DNA from: Anaerolineae bacterium
GTDB taxonomy: Bacteria; Chloroflexota; Anaerolineae; Promineifilales; Promineifilaceae
DNA: 5,380 nucleotides
NCBI GenBank assembly: GCA_028277515.1
Contig: JANQGC010000307.1
Coordinates: forward strand, 1-5,380
Direction of reading: 5' to 3'
Shown here piece after piece: positions 1 to 5,340 of the stretch (position 1 is the first letter of the stretch; each line of letters opens with the position of its first letter). Made by a program: the position numbers and the translations under genes. The notes beneath the pieces are model-generated. The model saw only the letters and a list, made by a program, of their open reading frames with translations, ran no database searches and had not been told where the DNA came from.

Positions 1-1915
1 CCTCACCGTCGAGATAATTAACCACCTCCCAGCGCGTTCCGGCCAGCGGGTTGGCTACATCTGTCGGTGGAATTGGCGTCGCTGTTGCCGGCACATTTGT
101 TGCTGTTGCTGGAACTGGTGTGGCTGTTGGCGGAGGTGTCGCTGTAGAAGGAACAGTTGTCGCTGTGGCCGTGGGGCCTACGACCGTGATCAGCACCTGA
201 CGGAAGACGACATACTCGTTGGGCAGCAAGACACGCATTTCATAGGTCGTGGTCGCCGTCGGGCAGACCCGTTCGCTGCCCTGTCCTGTACGGGGGTAAT
301 CCTCAAAACGTTCGCCCTGCGGATAGACCCAAACAGCCTGGATGTTCTCTACGGACCAGCGCAGCGTGGTGCATTCACCTTGATTGATTCTGGTGCGGTC
401 TGCGCCAAAGGAGATTTCCGGAGATGGCGTCGCCGAGGGTGGCGGAACGGGCGTGGGGGTCGGGACAGTCGTTGGAACCACATCGACCGGCGGATCTACT
501 TCAATAACCGGGACATTATCACCATTGGTTACGATGACAAAATCGGCCGAAACCCAGCCAACGCCTCCTGGTGCGGACGGCAAAGCAACAGCCCACCAAC
601 GGCCGTCGACGCTGCGACCCACGATTTCACCTTCATTCCCATTTTCCGCGACACCAATCACCGGGTAATTGGTGCCTGGGCCGGAGCGAACAAAAAGCCC
701 CTGGGGCGCATTGACCCGGCCGATGGCCTCTGAGGCTTCCGGATCGGGCAGATCGATCTCCACTTTGCGGGTCATAACCACCGCGAGGGCATCCTCGGCC
801 GTGCGCATCTCTAAGTTATTGCCCTGGATACTGTAAGTAGCCGCGCTTTGTAAAGCAGCCAGGTACTCAGCCTCCTGCTCCATCACACCTTCCGGTTCCG
901 GGCACAAACGCAAAGTTGAACCGGGCACGCCAATCTCGATACTGCCCTCGTCGGTTGTGAAACTGGCAAAATATTGGTTACAGCCGGCATTTCCGCTTAC
1001 CTCACCTTCGAGGCCAAAGTTGGCCGAAATTTGCGTGCCTAACAAGAGACTAACCACCGCTTCCCGGCCATTGTTGTAACTGACCACGTCCCAGGATGTG
1101 CCTGCTAATTCGCCGGAAACAAAATCTAAGGTGACCAGAACCTGGTCGCCATTTTGCAGCAGCAGTTCATCATCAGCCATTGTAAAGTTTGTTGTGTTGG
1201 CCAATGCTTCTGAAAAGGCTTGCGCCTGGTCCATTACATCCTCCGGGCAAATCATCAAGGTTGAGGCACCCTGCGGATTTATGGTCAGATTATTGCCATC
1301 CTGCGTATAAGTAGTACTCAACCGGTTGCAGCCATCGGAGCCGGAAAGTTCCCCATCATCGCCAAATTCGATGTACATGCTCGTGCCTGGTATCGGGGGG
1401 GTATCGTCCAGGCTGCTCACCACCCAATTGGTGCCGGCTAGTTCATCATCGGGCTGCTGGTCGACCTCAGTTTCGGTCGAATCCTCTGCGGCTTCCTCTC
1501 CTTCGGCAATAAAGGTGGCCAATATACCATCTTCGCCGATCAGACCCAACTGTGGTCCGCTAGAGACAAAACCGATTGTATCACTCATCATCGTTATGAA
1601 ATCCGCTGCCTGGTTCATAACAGCTTCTTCACAAGCCATCATCGTCGAAGCGGCATTTTCGTCGAACGTTAAATTAAAGCCCTCTTGTGTGAAGGTGGTA
1701 CTGAAATCGTTGCAGCCGTCGGAACCGAAGGCGGTTTCTTCTTCAAAATTGAGGGATACGGCCGTGCCCTCCACAGGCAGCTCGCCGTTGAGCGAACTCA
1801 AAATCCAGCTTGTGCCCTCCAGATCAAAGGTGAGCTGCAACTCATCTTGCTGCTGGCATGCTGACAATAAAAATAGTCCAAAGATTAAGATCCCAATTTT
1901 CGTTAATGATTTCAT
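1..1915 (-). CDS. Multi-META-domain secreted lipoprotein with SH3b and Ig-like domains (3' end outside window)
   Basis: Open frame of 638 codons running off the left edge without a stop. A lipoprotein signal peptide (hydrophobic residues 8-17, lipobox LSAC with Cys20) predicts export and lipid anchoring on the outer face of the membrane. Three META (HslJ-like) repeats follow at about 33-136, 159-265 and 269-383. Each opens with an (L/E)xGTxW motif and has a GCN motif (Cys68, Cys196, Cys312) plus a second Cys in an ST(M/L)xxC motif (Cys95, Cys223, Cys338), so one disulphide per repeat is plausible. Then come a bacterial SH3 domain (about 397-464, LFVRSGPGTNYPVIG and GWVSADFV), a Pro/Thr linker (474-499), an Ig-like domain of the NQGECTTLRWSV type (about 501-579, Cys515 and Cys551), a second Pro/Thr linker (580-620) and the start of a fourth META repeat (LAGTRWEVVNYLDGE). 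SH3b and Ig-like modules often bind cell wall or surface polymers. META domains are linked to stress and secreted proteins but have no defined reaction. The start is fixed by AAGGAGA. The gene lies 63 bases after the peptidase gene and is probably co-transcribed. Molecular function unknown. Confidence 0.93.
   Translation of the reverse strand, partial: MKSLTKIGILIFGLFLLSACQQQDELQLTFDLEGTSWILSSLNGELPVEGTAVSLNFEEETAFGSDGCNDFSTTFTQEGFNLTFDENAASTMMACEEAVMNQAADFITMMSDTIGFVSSGPQLGLIGEDGILATFIAEGEEAAEDSTETEVDQQPDDELAGTNWVVSSLDDTPPIPGTSMYIEFGDDGELSGSDGCNRLSTTYTQDGNNLTINPQGASTLMICPEDVMDQAQAFSEALANTTNFTMADDELLLQNGDQVLVTLDFVSGELAGTSWDVVSYNNGREAVVSLLLGTQISANFGLEGEVSGNAGCNQYFASFTTDEGSIEIGVPGSTLRLCPEPEGVMEQEAEYLAALQSAATYSIQGNNLEMRTAEDALAVVMTRKVEIDLPDPEASEAIGRVNAPQGLFVRSGPGTNYPVIGVAENGNEGEIVGRSVDGRWWAVALPSAPGGVGWVSADFVIVTNGDNVPVIEVDPPVDVVPTTVPTPTPVPPPSATPSPEISFGADRTRINQGECTTLRWSVENIQAVWVYPQGERFEDYPRTGQGSERVCPTATTTYEMRVLLPNEYVVFRQVLITVVGPTATATTVPSTATPPPTATPVPATATNVPATATPIPPTDVANPLAGTRWEVVNYLDGE
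56..178 (-). repeat. Low-complexity Thr/Ala/Pro-coding linker repeat
   Basis: Codons 580-620 of the lipoprotein are an irregular tandem of ACA/GCG/ACA and CCA-type codons giving TAT, PTAT and PxP units. A shorter stretch of the same kind lies at 419-496 (codons 474-499). Such linkers separate folded domains in secreted Chloroflexota proteins. The repetitive bases are prone to length change by slippage or recombination. Confidence 0.8.
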
Positions 1916-1923
1916 TGTAAGAT

Positions 1924-1930
1924 TCTCCTT
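1924..1930 (-). promoter_or_regulatory. Ribosome binding site of the META lipoprotein gene
   Basis: AAGGAGA lies 8 bases before the ATG at 1915 and is a near-perfect Shine-Dalgarno match. It fixes the start and places the lipobox Cys at residue 20. No clear -35/-10 pair was seen in the 63-base gap behind the peptidase stop, which favours read-through from the upstream gene. Confidence 0.85.
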
Positions 1931-1978
1931 ATCTCAATTGATTGAAAATGTGATTGGGAACGAATACATCATTTAAAA

Positions 1979-3370
1979 TCAGCTTGGTAGTTTGCTCAAT
2001 TCTTCCAGGTAAACCACGGCCGTCTCCACTCCACGATGAAACATTTCAATACTTAAATGTTCGTTTGGCGAATGCAAGCCATCATCATCCAAGCCATAGC
2101 CCATCATGACCACCGGAATGTCCATCAGGTCGGCGATCTCGGCCACCACGGGAATACTGCCTCCGCCGCGCGTGAAGATCGGCTTCGCGCCCCACGCCTT
2201 TTCATAGGCGCGAGATGCGGCCTCCATTGACGGGCCGTCGAATGGGAAAAGCGCCGGCTTACAAACATTCGACAGGCTCACGTCTACCTGGACGGTCGGC
2301 GGGGCGACCGACTGGATGAAGTCTTTGATTTGTTCATAGATTTTATGCGGATCCTGGTTGCCGACCAATCGCGAACTTAACTTGGCGCCCGCCTTCGCCG
2401 GCACAATTGTCTTCGATCCGGGGCCGCTCCAGCCGCTCCACATACCGTTGATGTCCAGGATGGGACGAGCGGAAATCCGTTCGCTGACAGTGTAGTTGGC
2501 GTCGCCCCAGACCGCCGGCACGCCGGTTGACCTCTTAAATTGTTCCTCGCTGAGGTCGTTTTGGGCGATCATAGCCCGCTCTTCGGCTGTCAGCGGAACT
2601 ACATCATCATAAAAGCCGGGCACGGCGACCGTATGATCCTCATTATATAGCTTGCCCAGGATTTCGACCAGGGCCAGCGCCGGGTTGTGAACCGCGCCAC
2701 CCCATAATCCGCTGTGCAGATCATGCGCCGGCCCTTGAACCTCAACTTCCAGGTAGGTCAGGCCGCGCAAACTATGCAAGATGGCCGGTTCCTCTATGGT
2801 GCGCATAGACGTGTCACTGATGAGACAGACATCAGCCCGCAGCAGATCGAGGTGCTCATGGATAAAGGGCATCAGGTTAGATGAGCCTGATTCTTCCTCG
2901 CCTTCGATCAGAAACTTGACATTGACCGGAGCCTCACTGGCCGTCTGCAGATAAGACTCCAACGCCTTGACATGGATAAACAACTGCCCCTTATCATCGG
3001 TCGCGCCGCGGGCGTAGATGTTGCCGTCCTTTTCAACCGGCTCAAAGGGTGGGGTCTCCCAGCCATCTTCCATATCGGCCGGAACGACATCATAGTGGCC
3101 ATAAACCAAAACCGTCGGTTTGTCCGACCCGGCGCCCAGCCATTCACCATAAACTACGGGATGCCCGGCCGTGGGCATCACCCTGGCTTTTTCCAGACCC
3201 AGGTCGCGCATATGATTGGCCAACCATTCGGCCGCGCGCTGCATGTCCGCATCGTGAGCCGGCTCGGTGCTGACACTGGGAATGCGTAAAAAGTCGTGCA
3301 GTTCCTGGCGAAATCTTTCACCATTGTCGCGCGAATATCTTCGGGCAATATCGCTTGAAATTGTTTTCAA
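1979..3370 (-). CDS. M20-family metallopeptidase (CNDP/carnosinase-like dipeptidase)
   Basis: A 463-residue cytoplasmic zinc peptidase of the M20 dipeptidase type, expected to cleave dipeptides or short peptides. Numbered from the TTG at 3370, the di-metal site is complete: His92 in YGHYDVVP, bridging Asp125 in RGATDDKG, Glu160 in EGEEESGS, Asp186 in LISDTS and His433 in DDGLHSPNE. Asp94 and Glu159 are the catalytic pair, and His219 in AHDLHSG is the residue expected to reach across the dimer from the lid domain. Spacing between these residues matches carnosinase-like family members closely. The N-terminus NGERFRQELHDFLRIPSVST is also typical, and the length is normal. Start choice: an in-frame TTG at 3382 exists, but GGAGG at 3377-3381 sits inside that extension and 6 bases before the TTG at 3370, so I prefer 3370. 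No signal peptide is seen. It is the first gene of a probable two-gene unit with the META lipoprotein. Substrate range cannot be read from sequence. Confidence 0.95.
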   Translation of the reverse strand: MKTISSDIARRYSRDNGERFRQELHDFLRIPSVSTEPAHDADMQRAAEWLANHMRDLGLEKARVMPTAGHPVVYGEWLGAGSDKPTVLVYGHYDVVPADMEDGWETPPFEPVEKDGNIYARGATDDKGQLFIHVKALESYLQTASEAPVNVKFLIEGEEESGSSNLMPFIHEHLDLLRADVCLISDTSMRTIEEPAILHSLRGLTYLEVEVQGPAHDLHSGLWGGAVHNPALALVEILGKLYNEDHTVAVPGFYDDVVPLTAEERAMIAQNDLSEEQFKRSTGVPAVWGDANYTVSERISARPILDINGMWSGWSGPGSKTIVPAKAGAKLSSRLVGNQDPHKIYEQIKDFIQSVAPPTVQVDVSLSNVCKPALFPFDGPSMEAASRAYEKAWGAKPIFTRGGGSIPVVAEIADLMDIPVVMMGYGLDDDGLHSPNEHLSIEMFHRGVETAVVYLEELSKLPS

Positions 3371-3376
3371 AATGGC

Positions 3377-3381
3377 CTCCA
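3377..3381 (-). promoter_or_regulatory. Ribosome binding site deciding a TTG start for the M20 peptidase
   Basis: GGAGG, then CCATT, then TTG. This strong site supports initiation at TTG 3370. The alternative TTG at 3382 overlaps the site and has no Shine-Dalgarno of its own. A stop codon (TGA at 3394-3392) just upstream in frame rules out any longer protein. Confidence 0.75.
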
Positions 3382-3403
3382 AAAATGTAAATCAGACCTA
3401 CTG

Positions 3404-3409
3404 ATTATA
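3404..3409 (-). promoter_or_regulatory. Putative -10 box (TATAAT), proximal promoter of the M20 gene
   Basis: A perfect TATAAT on the minus strand about 33 bases before the TTG start gives a leader of roughly 26 bases. The -35 is weak: only TTATCA-like bases lie 15-16 bases upstream. The AT-rich setting makes chance matches possible. Confidence 0.4.
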
Positions 3410-3435
3410 GCGATACCTAAAATTTGATAACTTTT

Positions 3436-3462
3436 ATTATACGATATTCGCTCACAGATCAA
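3436..3462 (-). promoter_or_regulatory. Putative distal promoter of the M20 gene (TTGATC - 15 bp - TATAAT)
   Basis: A second perfect TATAAT lies at 3441-3436, with TTGATC at 3462-3457 as a 4/6 match to -35 at short spacing. A perfect TTGACA (3477-3472) lies further up but is 30 bases from this -10, too far to pair with it. Two TATAAT boxes 32 bases apart on the same strand suggest tandem promoters. Confidence 0.35.
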
Positions 3463-3470
3463 GTGAAAAG

Positions 3471-3500
3471 TTGTCAAATTTCTGTGTAAATGATTTTTAT
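3471..3500 (+). promoter_or_regulatory. Weak candidate promoter for the 83-residue protein gene
   Basis: TTGTCA (3471-3476) is followed after 18 bases by TTTTAT (3495-3500), giving a leader of roughly 90 bases. The -35 is a good match and the -10 is poor. This is offered only because no better pair was seen between the divergent genes. Confidence 0.2.
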
Positions 3501-3594
3501 AACAGTGGCCAAAATCGTAGAAGCACTTGGATGTAAACTGGTTCTCGAATAGCCATTCCATGACTTTCATTCGCCTTTTTGTTATTCTTCCCCT

Positions 3595-3846
3595 ATGAAC
3601 CAGGATCTATTCAGCGATACCTCACCGGAAGCGGAGGCCGTTCTAATCGAACTCATACGAAAAGCCCCTTCATGGCGCAAATTCCAAATGGTGGGCGAAC
3701 TTAATGCAACAGTTAAGCAATTTGCAATTATCGGCATTCGCCAGAGACATCCCGAGGCCACAGAAAATGAAGTCAAGCGCCATTTAGCCGACCTACTGCT
3801 CGGAGAAGAATTAGCAGCAAAAGTTTATGGGAAATGGGATGAGTAA
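3595..3846 (+). CDS. Small uncharacterised conserved protein, 83 residues
   Basis: A short, soluble, mostly helical protein with no cysteine, signal peptide or membrane segment. The sequence MNQDLFSDTSPEAEAVLIEL, then WRKFQMVGELNATVKQFAIIGIRQRHPEATENEVKRHLADLLLGEELAAKVYG, resembles a small family I recall from Chloroflexota and cyanobacteria. Its hallmarks are an N-terminal DTSPEAE motif, a central RxRHPEA motif and a C-terminal LADLLLGxELAxKVYG tail. From memory these genes often stand next to a small nucleotidyltransferase-like gene. No such neighbour is present here: the M20 gene is divergent and the next gene is convergent with 18 bases between stops. The ATG at 3595 has no recognisable Shine-Dalgarno (pyrimidine-rich TTCTTCCCCT precedes it). 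Codon use and family-like motifs support a real gene. Function unknown. Confidence 0.75.
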   Translation: MNQDLFSDTSPEAEAVLIELIRKAPSWRKFQMVGELNATVKQFAIIGIRQRHPEATENEVKRHLADLLLGEELAAKVYGKWDE

Positions 3847-3853
3847 TAATCTA

Positions 3854-3869
3854 CCTGAACCGGTTTAGG
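3854..3869. other. Near-perfect 16-base palindrome between convergent genes
   Basis: CCTGAACCGGTTTAGG is self-complementary apart from one G/T pair. It sits across the stop of the minus-strand antitoxin-like gene and just past the stop of the plus-strand gene. There is no loop and no following T-run, so it is not a standard intrinsic terminator. It could be a protein-binding site or chance. Confidence 0.3.
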
Positions 3870-4092
3870 AAGCAAATTGATAAACGGGGGTTGTTATTAG
3901 GCGAGACGGTTCTTTATTTTCCCAAATGATTTTTTGCACCTGCTCGGCCGTTTCGGGAGAAAATAGCTGTTCGCCCGTCTCGACATTGACCCAAGCCGGT
4001 ACATCCTCAATGATGTAAAATTTATCATCCTTCAGCAAAGTGTAGGTTACTTTACTTTGCACCAATTTTTCTTTAATGAACTGAGGATTCAT
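3865..4092 (-). CDS. YgiT/MqsA-N-type antitoxin-like protein lacking all zinc-ligand cysteines
   Basis: A 75-residue protein resembling the YgiT-type zinc-finger proteins (the N-terminal domain family of MqsA-like antitoxins). Matching landmarks are KVTYTL (14-19), DDKFYIIEDVPAWV (22-35), TGEQLFSPETAEQVQKIIW (39-57) and the C-terminal TPVYQFA tail (68-74). Usual members carry two CxxC pairs binding one zinc. Here the equivalent positions are Pro3, Ile6, Asn36 and Thr39, and the protein has no cysteine at all. The frame is intact, and the replacement codons (CCT, ATT, AAT, ACG) are at least two base changes from a Cys codon. The start is ATG 4092, chosen because AAAGGA precedes it. An in-frame ATG at 4122 has no ribosome binding site. 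Family members normally follow a small DUF4258 or RelE-like toxin gene. Nothing of that kind is visible upstream, so this copy is an orphan. It may fold without metal, or be decaying while still open. Confidence 0.72.
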   Translation of the reverse strand: MNPQFIKEKLVQSKVTYTLLKDDKFYIIEDVPAWVNVETGEQLFSPETAEQVQKIIWENKEPSRLITTPVYQFAS

Positions 4093-4098
4093 TAGCTT

Positions 4099-4105
4099 AT
4101 CCTTT
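4099..4105 (-). promoter_or_regulatory. Ribosome binding site deciding the start of the YgiT-like gene
   Basis: AAAGGAT lies 6 bases before ATG 4092. It selects this start over the upstream in-frame ATG at 4122, which would add ten mostly basic residues (MERSKRKDKL). A possible -10 (CATAAT) lies at 4126-4121 with no convincing -35. Confidence 0.6.
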
Positions 4106-4163
4106 CTCTTAGATCGCTCCATTATGAAATGCCGATTTTACAATACTTCGATCATTGGGGTAA

Positions 4164-4228
4164 GGGCGGGGCCGCGCGGTGCGAAGTTGCAGGGACCCCC
4201 ATAATGGTGAATCCGCGCGGCCTCGCCC
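4164..4228. repeat. Imperfect inverted repeat 1 (16-base arms, 33-base loop)
   Basis: The left arm GGGCGGGGCCGCGCGG (4164-4179) pairs with CCGCGCGGCCTCGCCC (4213-4228) at 15 of 16 positions. The loop is 4180-4212 and carries CATAATGGTGA (4200-4210). There is no T-run after either arm, so it is not a typical intrinsic terminator. Confidence 0.7.
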
Positions 4229-4250
4229 CATGTCGGCTATTTTCATGATG

Positions 4251-4314
4251 GGGTTAGGCCGGCGCGGCATGATGGTGACGGTACCCATGACCTGCCCATC
4301 GCGCCGGCTCACCC
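4251..4314. repeat. Imperfect inverted repeat 2 (15-16-base arms, 33-base loop)
   Basis: The left arm GGGTTAGGCCGGCGCG (4251-4266) pairs with CGCGCCGGCTCACCC (4300-4314), with one mismatch and one bulged base. The loop is 4267-4299, the same length as in inverted repeat 1, and carries CATGATGGTGA (4269-4279), ten of eleven bases identical to the loop motif of repeat 1. Confidence 0.65.
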
Positions 4315-4403
4315 TTCACAACCAGGCGGTGTCTAGTCGGGCGAGCCGGGCGGGATGGCTAGTTCAGGATTTCCGGTAAGGCTTTGCCCCGCCTGTCCCG
4401 CCG

Positions 4404-4781
4404 CTATGATTGCCATTGCGATTCTTGGCGCAGCCGGGCAATCTCTTCTTGAATGATCACGCGCCGACGATCATTGGGATCGCGCCTTCTCATAGCAAAA
4501 TCAGCTTGCTCCAGGCGGTCGACAACGCCGGTAATCGCCCCGGTGGTCAGACCGCTCAACTCAGCCAACTCGCCGGCAGGAATCGACCCTGCCTGGGTCA
4601 AAAGCTCGTAGCACTTCCAATCAGTTGCATTTAATCCGAAATGACAAATCCCATCACCCGCTGGTTTCGCGACCTGAGCATGTCCTTCTTTCTCAAACAT
4701 TTCGCCAACGCCAAGGCTCTGTCCTGAATGTACGGGCATCGAGAAGAATGGAGCCAGGCAATCACATAAGTTTTTCCTCAA
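4404..4781 (-). pseudogene. MarR-family transcriptional regulator remnant (winged HTH only)
   Basis: From about 4640 to 4452 the frame reads as a clear MarR winged helix-turn-helix. It runs FGLNATDWKCYELL (helix 2), PAGELAELSGLTTGAITGVVDRLE (helices 3-4, recognition helix) and the wing with its RDPNDRRRVII signature. MarR proteins normally continue for about 50-70 residues that form the C-terminal dimerisation helices. Here only QEEIARLRQESQWQS follows before the stop, and no other frame downstream restores the missing part. The roughly 47 residues before the domain (frame open from TTG 4781, internal ATGs, no good ribosome binding site) do not look like the usual first MarR helix, so the 5' part may also be rearranged. 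Without dimer helices, normal operator binding is unlikely. It lies directly downstream of the AbiE remnant and next to the GC-rich hairpin region, so a deletion or insertion may have removed its end. Confidence 0.72.
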
Positions 4782-4792
4782 AGTGAGATTGG

Positions 4793-4885
4793 TTAAGCCA
4801 CTATCCGATGTAAATATTCTCGTACAATCGGCTGGCCTACGAGATCAGACACACCATCCAACAGCGTTTTTATATAGGGTTTCAT
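4793..4885 (-). pseudogene. AbiEii-like nucleotidyltransferase toxin, N-terminal stub
   Basis: ATG 4885 opens a 30-codon frame, MKPYIKTLLDGVSDLVGQPI then VREYLHRIVA and TAA. The pattern MKxYxxxLxxGVSDxxxxxxxREYL matches the first helix of AbiEii/AbiGii-type nucleotidyltransferase toxins. These continue with a QARILxAL-like helix and a GGTALR...DLDF active site over 200 or more further residues. Nothing of that active site is found here. The start overlaps the antitoxin stop as ATGA (4885-4882), the translational coupling usual for AbiEi-AbiEii operons. It is too short to be a working toxin, and its expected continuation is replaced by the segment leading to the MarR remnant. The match is short, but the ATGA junction with an AbiEi C-terminus supports it. 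Confidence 0.65.
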
Positions 4886-5340
4886 AGCATCTCGAAAGTG
4901 TCAGCTTCTTCCTGGATGGCAGTTAGGAGGGTAGGTAGTGCTCGCTCGAGCTTGGGTTTTTTGGCACGTTTAACAAACTGGCGCAACCGATCAATGTCAA
5001 TTACTTCAAGATTTTGCAGGCGAAGTTCTTGGATATAGGCCTTATCATCGCCGTTCGGCGTCAGATAGATGAGATCGAGCAACGCTTTTTCAGTAAGATA
5101 ATCCTGATTGCAAGCTAACATAAGAGGGCTGAACCAGCCGGTTTGCCACGACATACCGGGAAGGGCGTTCACCCTCATTAGGTTGTGTAGTGGCATACAA
5201 GCCTCGACGCAATTGCAGCAGTTTCCCGGATCGTGTCCAATCTGAAAGCTGTCTTTGCGCCTGCTGGCGCCTAGCACACGAACGTCAGTCATTGCAATAA
5301 AAACCTGCCAAAAAGGTGCCGTTACAAATTGTGTAAAATC
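4882..5340 (-). pseudogene. AbiEi-like (type IV) antitoxin, frameshifted and internally deleted
   Basis: Three pieces in two frames rebuild an AbiEi-like antitoxin. Piece 1 (to about 5252) reads TAPFWQVF..MTDVRVLGAS, the start of the N-terminal winged helix. Piece 2 is in another frame (5251-5093): QLSDWTRSGKLLQLRRGLYA, then VVANRLVQPSYVSLQSGLSY, ending at TGA 5092-5090. Piece 3 returns to the first frame (about 5097-4882): LTEKALLDLIYLTPNGD, YIQELRLQNLE and LERALPTLLTAIQEEA, the typical C-terminal part. Between SLQSxLSY and TEKALLDL the family normally has some 60-70 more residues, which are absent. A single open frame of 136 codons from ATG 5292 spans the locus, but its middle (about residues 14-67) is out-of-frame nonsense, so it should not be annotated as an intact gene. 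FWQVF lies before that ATG, so the native start was further upstream. No start codon is seen there in frame. AbiEi normally represses its operon and counters AbiEii. Confidence 0.75.

Larger units (their letters stand above)
4093..4403. other. GC-rich intergenic stretch without a credible gene
   Basis: Apart from the ribosome binding site at its left end, I see no gene-like protein here. Frames open on either strand give Arg/Pro-rich peptides with no recognisable domain. The base composition is much richer in GC than the flanking small genes. The stretch holds two imperfect hairpins (listed separately) and a looser inverted pair, GGCGGGA (4349-4355) with TCCCGCC (4396-4402). An 8-base pair GGCGGGGC (4165-4172) and GCCCCGCC (4386-4393) almost bounds it. 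This layout is compatible with a small non-coding mobile or dispersed repeat, or a structured RNA. Neither is proven. Confidence 0.5.

Noticed and set aside
380..733. Plus-strand open frames at 380-733 and 384-668
   Set aside because: They lie opposite the lipoprotein gene, give Arg/Gly- or Thr/Gly-rich peptides without domains, and are shadows of its Pro/Thr-coding and SH3 segments.
1326..1976. 216-codon plus-strand open frame with Ser-rich product
   Set aside because: It is fully antisense to the first two META repeats and the signal peptide. Its low-complexity Ser/Pro product and lack of a ribosome binding site mark it as a shadow.
2972..3289. Overlapping plus-strand frames inside the peptidase gene
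   Set aside because: They are antisense to the conserved metal-binding part of the M20 peptidase and show no domain of their own.
3367..3570. 67-codon minus-strand frame upstream of the peptidase
   Set aside because: It covers the AT-rich promoter region, has no ribosome binding site and no recognisable motif, and overlaps the peptidase start.
3854..3869. Bidirectional terminator between the convergent small genes
   Set aside because: The palindrome has no loop-forming spacer and no T-run on either side, and it overlaps the 3' end of a coding frame.
4109..4379. Frames of 66-67 codons on both strands in the GC-rich stretch
   Set aside because: The products are Arg/Pro-rich with no family resemblance. 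The bases are better explained by inverted repeats.
4882..5292. 136-residue single-frame protein as an intact gene
   Set aside because: Its centre is out of frame relative to clear AbiEi motifs found in the neighbouring frame, so it is a fortuitously open pseudogene.
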